From contig MU602858.1 of NCBI GenBank assembly GCA_025201865.1, positions 8,454-23,239 of the forward strand: a stretch of DNA of 14,786 nucleotides, read 5' to 3'. Source of the stretch: Ramicandelaber brevisporus. Lineage: Eukaryota > Kickxellomycota > Ramicandelaberales > Ramicandelaberaceae. Made by a program: the position numbers and the translations under genes. How positions within the stretch are numbered: position 1 is the stretch's first letter; each line of letters starts with the position of its first letter. Positions 9,558 to 14,786 of this stretch are shown in pieces. A model generated the notes under the pieces. The model was not told the DNA's origin, did no database searches, and worked only from the letters and a program-made list of their open reading frames with translations.

Positions 9558-11045
9558 TCACCTAAACCGCATAACTCCTCGAGTCTCCCATCCCATGTTG
9601 CTTGATCCGCCACCGCTACCGCCGCCGCCACCATTGCCACCACCACCGCCGCCGTCATCATAGTCGAGAAATGGCTCATCTGCGTAATGGTTAAATGCAC
9701 CAGTTGCTTTAGGCCGTGCAGTTGATGATGCTTTCCTTCTTGTTGCTGCGGATGCCGCTCCACCAGCTTTCCGTTTACTCTGTGATGATGCTGATGCCGA
9801 TGCTGATGATGAATATGCGCCTGACTTTCTATATCTTGATTGTGAAGCTCCTCCCCACCGCTTACCATTCGATCGCTGTGAACTACCTGCACCGGCTGCT
9901 CGTCTTGTATTTGTTCGTGACCTGGCACCTCTGGCAGAACTTGGTCCTCTATTGTGATCACTGCTGTAATATTGACCCTCTGGGTCATCATCATCCTCAT
10001 CATAATTATCACCATAATTATCACCACCATCATTACCGCCGTAATCATTGTATCCTCCATTATTACCAAAGTATCCGCCACCAGTGCCCACATCTGCATT
10101 CAGCATTCTATCTGCCTGCTGGTTAACATCTTGATCGTCAAACTGCTTGAAATATCCCAAATATGTAACATCTGTTGTCTTTGCAACGTTGATGTCCACA
10201 TATCCAATAATGGGCGAGTCTGGAGTCACGAACCGGCCTTTAGAGTCTATTTGAAGATTGCCGACATTTGTCAGTACACCTCGCGGGTTGTTTTCACCAA
10301 CTACTGCTATTGATGTTTCATCATCGTCGTCGTTATCATCGTCATCGTCATCAAACAATTCCTCATACTGTCCAAAAGCCTCGTCATCATTGTCGGATAT
10401 CACACAGATGGACGGCTGAGGAGCAGCTGATATTGCAGTAGTTGCAGTGTTTGCAGGTAGTCTTCCAGTGTTCCTTTGCATTCCTGTTGCTGCTGCTGCT
10501 TTTCTGCCAATCATGCTTCTGTGGAATGAGTTTTGAGCCAATGATGGATACACTTGGGAGAGCACATTCTCCCAGCCTGCCTCCAAGTCCACTACACTTG
10601 TCTCCTTGGCCATTCGTGAGTGTCTGTAACCTCCACTAGTTGCACCGTTGTCATCATTATCTTCTTCGTCATCGTCGTCGTCAAATAGCTCAATCTCAGA
10701 GTCTGTATCGAGCAAGATGGGACCACCTTTACTCACATTGTTAGATGTGCCGCGGTTGCCAAAGTAGCCACTGTTTGCAGCTCCAGCACTGTCTTCAATG
10801 TCGTCGTCGTCATCTAGTCCAATGACAGGTTGCTGTCGCCGTAGCCTTTTTCGAGGCTGCTGTGGCTGTGTCTGTGGCTGGGAGCTCCGCGGCTCTTGAC
10901 GTGTTGACGAAAACTGTTGGTATAGCTGCTGCTGTTGCTGGATCTCATTTTGTGAGAGTCCGAGAATGTTGCTGGTGTCGTCGTTGTCCAAGAAGAGGCT
11001 GTCGTCCAGGTCGCTGAACTCGTCGTCATTGAACAGCCCGTTCAT
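9558..11045 (-). CDS. Acidic, disordered protein with SUMO-interacting-like motifs; function unknown
   Basis: This 495-aa protein is not one I recognise as a named family. It is almost wholly low-complexity: Gln/Pro-rich 35-63, a basic patch PRKRLRR (64-70) resembling a nuclear localisation signal, Asp-rich runs at 77-82, 122-132 and 232-242, Gly/Asn/Asp/Tyr-rich 320-360, Ser/Arg/Lys-rich 370-445, and a Gly-rich tail. Several hydrophobic-core-plus-acid stretches look like SUMO-interacting motifs: PVIGLDDDDD (73-82), PILLDTDSEIELFDDDDD (109-126), VVDLE (151-155) and PSICVISDNDDE (211-222). The unit of SIM then (E)ELFDDDDD occurs twice. The only segment with an ordered look is GRFVTPDSPIIGYVDINVAK (270-289) and the residues just after. 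I infer a nuclear, SUMO-reading or chromatin/repair role. GCNA and other poly-SIM proteins share this style, but no SprT protease domain is present. The ATG at 11043-11045 has a weak context (C at -3), close after a (CCTT)7 tract. Confidence 0.75.
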   Translation of the reverse strand: MNGLFNDDEFSDLDDSLFLDNDDTSNILGLSQNEIQQQQQLYQQFSSTRQEPRSSQPQTQPQQPRKRLRRQQPVIGLDDDDDIEDSAGAANSGYFGNRGTSNNVSKGGPILLDTDSEIELFDDDDDEEDNDDNGATSGGYRHSRMAKETSVVDLEAGWENVLSQVYPSLAQNSFHRSMIGRKAAAATGMQRNTGRLPANTATTAISAAPQPSICVISDNDDEAFGQYEELFDDDDDDNDDDDETSIAVVGENNPRGVLTNVGNLQIDSKGRFVTPDSPIIGYVDINVAKTTDVTYLGYFKQFDDQDVNQQADRMLNADVGTGGGYFGNNGGYNDYGGNDGGDNYGDNYDEDDDDPEGQYYSSDHNRGPSSARGARSRTNTRRAAGAGSSQRSNGKRWGGASQSRYRKSGAYSSSASASASSQSKRKAGGAASAATRRKASSTARPKATGAFNHYADEPFLDYDDGGGGGGNGGGGGSGGGSSNMGWETRGVMRFR

Positions 11046-11052
11046 CAGAGAA

Positions 11053-11080
11053 AAGGAAGGAAGGAAGGAAGGAAGGAAGG
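11053..11080. repeat. (AAGG)7 microsatellite, polypyrimidine on the minus-strand leader
   Basis: Seven perfect AAGG units, reading (CCTT)7 on the minus strand, end only 7 nt before the start codon of the acidic protein gene. Length changes here would alter that 5' UTR directly. Confidence 0.9.
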
Positions 11081-11276
11081 TAAGAAGGTAGCTTCACGAT
11101 TGGTTTTGTTTACAGGTCGATTGTTTACAGCGGTTGACTTCTTGCACTGGGAAAGGGTCACGGAAGTTGAACGAGCCGCAGCATGCAACAACTCGCCAAG
11201 AACAGTTTGTGCTCATCGCACTTTGCTTGTCCTCTCTTTTTCCACCATCAGCTACTGAAGAAAAAAAATATCACAC

Positions 11277-11294
11277 TATAAAGACACTATAAAG
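11277..11294 (+). promoter_or_regulatory. Tandem TATA boxes for the mitofissin gene
   Basis: TATAAAG occurs at 11277-11283 and again at 11288-11294, inside an 11-bp tandem unit (ACACTATAAAG, about 2.6 copies). The second box lies 130-136 bp before the ATG at 11424, leaving a leader of roughly 100 nt if initiation is about 25-30 nt downstream. No other ATG occurs in that leader. Confidence 0.65.
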
Positions 11295-11423
11295 ACACTA
11301 TCGTCTTCATCTACAGCTACTACCTCGCTTACTTGTTCATCCTGTTCCTCTTCCTTCTCTCTATCTTCTCTATCTATCTATCTATCTGTATTTCACGCTC
11401 TCCGTTGTTATTCGGATTGGTTT

Positions 11424-11723
11424 ATGAGTGACGTCCTCTACACAGTCTTTGTTCTCGGTTTAGTTATCCAAGCAGCTTCAAACTCGCCCAAGTTCTCCAA
11501 AATGATTGGCCGCATTGCACACTACGCAGTCGATGCAGTACTGCTGTCAACAGCCCTGGCTGGAGTTAGGCGGTCGACTGGCTTGCAGTTCAATACGGAG
11601 AAGATTCAGAGCGAAGATGTGCGCTCAATTGTTAACAAGTACCTGGCAGTAGGAGAGTCTGGCTTCGACATTGCAGTGGGCTTCTTGAACTCCTCGTCAT
11701 ACTTTGAGCGCAAGCACCAGTAA
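11424..11723 (+). CDS. Mitofissin/Atg44-like (DUF1748 family) small mitochondrial protein
   Basis: The product is 99 aa from the first ATG, or 73 aa from the internal ATG at 11502. Residues 33-54 (HYAVDAVLLSTALAGVRRST and two more) and the C-terminal half with NKYLAVGESGFD and SSSYFERK match my recollection of the fungal DUF1748 family. That family includes Atg44/mitofissin, a mitochondrial intermembrane-space protein that drives fission needed for mitophagy in yeasts. Yeast Atg44 is about 73 aa, the length obtained from the second ATG. That ATG has A at -3, whereas the first has T at -3, so the second may be the true start. The 26-residue extension is hydrophobic (LYTVFVLGLVIQAA) and could be real, translated by leaky scanning or not at all. 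Family assignment is by pattern, not by search. Confidence 0.82.
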   Translation: MSDVLYTVFVLGLVIQAASNSPKFSKMIGRIAHYAVDAVLLSTALAGVRRSTGLQFNTEKIQSEDVRSIVNKYLAVGESGFDIAVGFLNSSSYFERKHQ

Positions 11724-12183
11724 ATTGTGGCGCTCGTCTGTGTTTATGTGCTAAACTGGCAAACGAACGTACAAACAAACAAACAAGCAATCAAGCAAAG
11801 AATAAACAATGATGCTGTTAACACCTCACACTTTAATACTAAGTCTTTCTTTCTTTCTTTCTCTATTGATTGATTGACTGTTTTTATCTTATTTATCAAA
11901 AGAAATGGAAAGAGTGTTAGTAAAGTGATTGTGAGGTCACTAAAGTAGGTGGTACTTTAACGGAATATTATAGCACTTGCCATGTCACTTGGACGGATGC
12001 ATCCTTTCTCTTTCTACAACAGCGCATTCTGTAAATGTATTTAATTGAGTCAAATGGCTATTTCAATGATTTTAAAACTGGAGTGACCAATGGACCGGCC
12101 AAGTTGGTTACTCATTCTTATTGTTGATATCACGAAGTCTACTTCCACCCTTCTGATTGTTCGCTTGTTGGTGAACAATTATT
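11724..12183. other. Convergent AT-rich intergenic region
   Basis: This stretch contains the mitofissin 3' UTR, a (CTTT)n run at about 11845-11861 followed by GATT repeats, and the 3' flank of the minus-strand gene at 12184. A hairpin with arms ATTGTTCGC (12156-12164) and GTGAACAAT (12071+100 to 12179, one G-T wobble) starts 4 nt past that gene's stop. No coding region is supported. Confidence 0.6.
11801..11806 (+). terminator. AATAAA polyadenylation signal of the mitofissin gene
   Basis: A canonical AATAAA sits 78 nt after the TAA stop of the mitofissin-like gene, following CAAA/CAAG-rich 3' UTR repeats. It is the only clear canonical signal found after a gene in this window. Confidence 0.7.
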
Positions 12184-12693
12184 TCATTTAAGTGCTTTAA
12201 TAATTGTATCCACAGTAGAGCCACCATCATTCAGTACATTCCACACTGCTGGCAAGACTTTACATAGCCAAATTCGTCTTTCCATGGTAAACACCGTTGT
12301 CGTATAATACAGTATTAATTCACGTGGAGGAAACGAACGAATAATGTTTTCGAGATGAGTGCGCCATTGAGAGCGCCCATAGCAATTACTCAAAACTACT
12401 GCTTGGGCAAACGCTTCAAAAACTCGCAACTTAAGCAAGTGGCTGAAGGAAATACTATTTCTACGATCTCTACTAACAGCATCACACAAACATGACACAC
12501 TGCCTCTAATCTCTGCTGGATCCAATTTTTCAGTGCCAAGTAGTAGCTCGATACATTTCACGGATAATTCACTTTGGATTTCCCAGTGATTAACTTCTGA
12601 TGCCTGGGGTGATATGGCCATAGTCGTAGAGTTGACAGCAGCCTGCGACTCACTGGTGTGCTTTGAAACTGACTTTGTCGAGTCTGCGGTCAT
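12184..12693 (-). CDS. Hypothetical 169-aa helical protein
   Basis: I do not recognise this protein. Residues 1-35 are Ser/Thr/Ala-rich and probably disordered. From about 37 to the end it is balanced, Leu/Val/Ile-rich and likely alpha-helical (for example SVKCIELLLGTEKLDPAEIR, and the C-terminal WLCKVLPAVWNVLNDGGS), a style seen in ARM/HEAT-like or other helical-bundle proteins. There is no signal peptide or membrane segment. The ATG at 12691-12693 has G at -3, and a TATAAA box lies about 100 nt upstream. Codons are more A/T-ended than in CAD. Frame length, start context, promoter and mixed composition support a real gene. Conserved homologues are unknown to me. Confidence 0.62.
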   Translation of the reverse strand: MTADSTKSVSKHTSESQAAVNSTTMAISPQASEVNHWEIQSELSVKCIELLLGTEKLDPAEIRGSVSCLCDAVSRDRRNSISFSHLLKLRVFEAFAQAVVLSNCYGRSQWRTHLENIIRSFPPRELILYYTTTVFTMERRIWLCKVLPAVWNVLNDGGSTVDTIIKALK

Positions 12694-13082
12694 TTCTGGA
12701 CAGTGGAAAGGATGTGCGTAGTTATATTACTTTCTGAATGAAAAAGAGGAAGAAGGAAGGCATGACTACTCGCTTTCACTTGTAGCCGAGTTTATATCTT
12801 GACTTTTTGGTACCTCGCGTTCAGCACTAACTTTCGGTTGCACTAGTCGTTCTTCGTTCATCGTTCCTCCCATCTCAAGTATTGGGCACAAAACCACTCT
12901 TTGTGCGAAAAGAGTGACTACTGATGAAAAAGCAGTCCTTTTTGTTGTTCCTTTTCGTAAAAAGATAAATCAGACACTGCGTCGCCTTTGATCGTTGTTC
13001 TTTGACAAGTAAAAGAAGAGTGCAATTTGAAAAAGGTGAAAAAGATGTTGAGAAAATTGAAAGAGTTTAAATAGATGAATGA
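12694..13082. other. Intergenic region between two minus-strand unknown genes
   Basis: About 390 bp, AT-rich with purine-rich stretches on the plus strand. It holds the TATA box at 12791-12796 and a perfect 8-bp hairpin with arms CACTCTTT and AAAGAGTG near 12895-12917. No gene is supported. Confidence 0.6.
12791..12796 (-). promoter_or_regulatory. TATA box for the 169-aa gene
   Basis: TATAAA on the minus strand lies 97 nt before the ATG at 12693, giving an expected leader of about 70 nt. Position and orientation suit a core promoter. Confidence 0.5.
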
Positions 13083-14333
13083 CTATCCAATAAGGTGAAC
13101 TGGAGTACATGGAGTAGAGCGTGCGTGTACAATGACCGGCTTTTCTAACCAGGTTAAACGACCATATTCTCTTGCACCCATGCCAACAGTTGCTATTATA
13201 GCAACATAAGTTCCGTCACTAACTACCCGACCAAGGAATCGCTTACCATATTTGGATGAATAAATGTTGTCACGAATGTTGTATGCAGAACCAAGCAGTA
13301 TTTTACACGGCTCGATGGTGTAGGCGCGAACATTATACTTTACAAAATCACGATCAGCAGTGTTGTTATCATCATATTCATCATGAGGCTCAATACCAAA
13401 TTCAATAAATCTCTCATCATAAATCAGTGAAAATGCCTGAATGAAATAGAAACCAGAGCGATGAAGGCACGATGTTGTTCCAGGTCTGTCGATGAGCATA
13501 ACGCTTTCCTTTGAAGTGCTGGATTGCTGGCCAATCAGATTCACATAGGGACCAGCGGCTAATTTTGAAACTTCCTCACGGAACTCCAACAGTGCAGCGG
13601 TTTGACATCCGACACAGGCATATTTGGCACTTGCAGCATCGCTGAAATTAATAATTGCACGCCTGCACGACACAAAGTCGTGGAATGTAGTGTCTGGCCA
13701 GTACAAATTATTCAACACACTTGCCAAACCAGTAAACACTGCAATGAGCACGTTGAGAGCTGGACGAATGTCAATACTCAGCGTGAATTGGCTTATAATG
13801 TTTTGTCCAACTATTATTCCAATAATTACCGCCGCCATGCAACTGAATATAACCAGAATGCGCCAATCAAATCGCAGTTCAAACTTGCCTCGTCGTAAAA
13901 GTCGATGTGCATACATATCTGGAACCATAAGAGATGTACACGATGTATGAGTAAGTACCTGCTGTTCCTGCTGTTCTTGTGATAGTTGAGTATCCATAGT
14001 ATCTCCAGCGTGTTTTAGCTTTCTATAATCAACCACTTCATCGCAGCGCAAAGGACATGGTTTACTCGTATCACAGCGTAGACTCCGAAAACATAATCTG
14101 TTTACATCATGTGGATTAGTGGTCCAAAAGCCTCGGGTATCTGAATCACCTGATGAGGAAAACAATCTCTGTCTGAAATGAGTCAATGATCTACGTTCAT
14201 GCACAACTGCCGGCAGCCCGCCTGAAAATTCGGATTTCATCATAGGAAATTTTCTGCTAGCCTTCAGCCCGAAAGTGCATCGACACGGCACTAAAAACGT
14301 CTGACTTTCCTCAAAATCAAAGACTATCACCAT
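13083..14333 (-). CDS. Hypothetical protein with two membrane segments
   Basis: From the ATG at 14331-14333 the product is 416 aa; the frame extends 20 codons further upstream but has no ATG there. It is not a family I recognise. The N-terminal ~150 residues are polar with several Cys and a short Gln/Glu run (about 118-125). Two hydrophobic helices follow at about 158-180 (ILVIFSCMAAVIIGIIVGQ core) and 191-211 (ALNVLIAVFTGLASVL core), separated by only about 10 residues, so a tight hairpin or two-pass topology. A polar C-terminal domain of about 200 residues with Cys pairs (CVGC near 240-243) follows. The start context is fair (G at -3, G at +4). A strong splice donor at 14419-14424 suggests the true 5' end could include an upstream exon. 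Codons are A/T-ended, like the neighbour at 12184. Confidence 0.6.
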   Translation of the reverse strand: MVIVFDFEESQTFLVPCRCTFGLKASRKFPMMKSEFSGGLPAVVHERRSLTHFRQRLFSSSGDSDTRGFWTTNPHDVNRLCFRSLRCDTSKPCPLRCDEVVDYRKLKHAGDTMDTQLSQEQQEQQVLTHTSCTSLMVPDMYAHRLLRRGKFELRFDWRILVIFSCMAAVIIGIIVGQNIISQFTLSIDIRPALNVLIAVFTGLASVLNNLYWPDTTFHDFVSCRRAIINFSDAASAKYACVGCQTAALLEFREEVSKLAAGPYVNLIGQQSSTSKESVMLIDRPGTTSCLHRSGFYFIQAFSLIYDERFIEFGIEPHDEYDDNNTADRDFVKYNVRAYTIEPCKILLGSAYNIRDNIYSSKYGKRFLGRVVSDGTYVAIIATVGMGAREYGRLTWLEKPVIVHARSTPCTPVHLIG

Positions 14334-14786
14334 AGCAGACACCCCCACACGCACACCCCCACCACACTCCCTTAAAACATAAGCAAACCACACTCACACA
14401 ATTAGGCAAAAATGTAGCACTCACCGAGGCAGAACACATACTCAAACCTTAAAAAGAACAGTTTAAAATTGGATGCATTTGAAAGTTTGAGGAAGCAAGT
14501 TATCATAACCCACTAACGCTGTAGGGACGACAGCTGACGCACCACACGCAGGCTAGGCATGTCCGAGTGGGCCAGACGAACACACTGGCATGTGTAGAAT
14601 CTCTTCCAACGGCCTCCATCGCCCGCAAACCACATCCGACAGTCCGCCCTAGTACGGCCGCAGTACTGGGCGGCCCGCAGCAGGCGCAGCCAGGCACGCA
14701 CAGCACAGCACAGCACATGGCTGCATAGAGGGGACATCGATGAGTCCAATGGACCCACCCACAACCCTCTACGATGCCTGCAGCGC
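14334..14786. other. Upstream flank of the two-membrane-segment gene, no supported gene
   Basis: 14334-14400 is a GT/GGGTGT-rich stretch on the minus strand, likely 5' UTR or intron. 14500-14786 is markedly more GC-rich and contains an AGCAC repeat (about 14698-14717). Minus-strand frames here lack ATG starts of value or are Cys/Arg-rich, as expected of chance. I see nothing recognisable; it may be promoter or the edge of another gene. Confidence 0.55.
14419..14424 (-). other. Candidate 5' splice site (GTGAGT)
   Basis: On the minus strand CTCG|GTGAGT is a strong donor sequence. It is preceded by a short ATG-started frame (ATG at 14437-14439, five codons, phase 0). A phase-0 acceptor, ...GTCAG at 14301, would join it to the 13083-14333 frame and remove its first ATG. 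Better-looking acceptors (TTTTCAG, ATTTCAG further down) are in other phases. Suggestive only. Confidence 0.35.

Larger units (their letters stand above)
11046..11423. promoter_or_regulatory. Divergent promoter region between acidic protein gene and mitofissin gene
   Basis: The two genes start head to head 378 bp apart. The plus side has duplicated TATAAAG boxes (11277-11294) and a pyrimidine-rich leader with a (TCTA)n run (about 11370-11387). The minus side has the (AAGG)7 tract abutting the ATG. A shared, possibly co-regulated promoter is plausible but not shown. Confidence 0.6.

Noticed and set aside
9517-9570. Intron-like sequence (CTAACTAATAC then TTAATTCAG, minus strand) at the 3' end of the acidic protein gene
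   Set aside because: It begins right at the stop codon. The implied intron would be only about 37 nt, and the frame beyond encodes nothing recognisable; worth remembering only if RNA reads support it.
9530-10099. 189-codon minus-strand frame overlapping the acidic protein gene in another frame
   Set aside because: Met/Ile/Val/His/Gln runs are just the frame-shifted reading of the GAT/GAC and GGT repeats of the main gene.
14503-14764. Two minus-strand frames of 71-83 codons at the window end
   Set aside because: At least one lacks an ATG start. Both products are Cys/Arg-rich with no motif, as expected in GC-rich non-coding DNA.
1-14786. tRNA genes, CRISPR arrays, insertion elements or retroelement fragments
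   Set aside because: I read all gaps for tRNA B-box-like sequence, spaced repeats, terminal inverted repeats and transposase/reverse transcriptase motifs and saw none; only microsatellites and short tandem repeats are present.

Overview
The window looks like nuclear DNA from a unicellular or early-branching eukaryote. The genes are well spaced with AT-richer, microsatellite-bearing gaps. Starts carry Kozak-like contexts rather than ribosome binding sites, TATAAA boxes and one AATAAA signal are visible, and there are no operons. Most genes read as single exons, including a 7.1 kb uninterrupted one, so the genome is probably intron-poor. Two genes point toward the fungal side of the opisthokonts or a relative: a CAD-type pyrimidine protein whose dihydroorotase domain has lost its catalytic residues (the fungal Ura2 arrangement), and a small protein matching the mitofissin/Atg44 (DUF1748) family. 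An ALKBH6-type dioxygenase, absent from yeasts as far as I know, argues against a yeast-like fungus. I cannot name the organism.

Layout: 1-621 is a GC-rich, repeat-bearing upstream region. 622-1437 (+) encodes an ALKBH6-like Fe(II)/2-oxoglutarate dioxygenase. It meets tail to tail, 115 bp apart, the very large CAD/URA2-like gene at 1553-8656 (-), which has the order glutaminase, CPSase, allosteric domain, dead dihydroorotase, Ala/Pro/Ser linker, ATCase. 8657-9557 is non-coding and should hold the CAD promoter. 9558-11045 (-) encodes a disordered, acidic, Gly/Asp-rich protein with a basic nuclear-localisation-like patch and several SUMO-interacting-like motifs. It is divergent from the mitofissin gene at 11424-11723 (+). 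Their shared 378 bp gap has two TATAAAG boxes one helical turn apart and an (AAGG)7 microsatellite. Beyond the mitofissin AATAAA signal lie two minus-strand genes of unknown function: a 169-aa helical protein (12184-12693) and a two-membrane-segment protein (13083-14333), whose 5' end may involve an upstream exon. The last ~390 bp are unassigned.

The genes do not form one pathway. CAD starts de novo pyrimidine synthesis in the cytosol, mitofissin acts in mitochondrial fission and mitophagy, and ALKBH6 belongs to the nucleic-acid dealkylase-like family. The acidic protein is a candidate SUMO reader. I saw no tRNA, rRNA, CRISPR array or mobile element.
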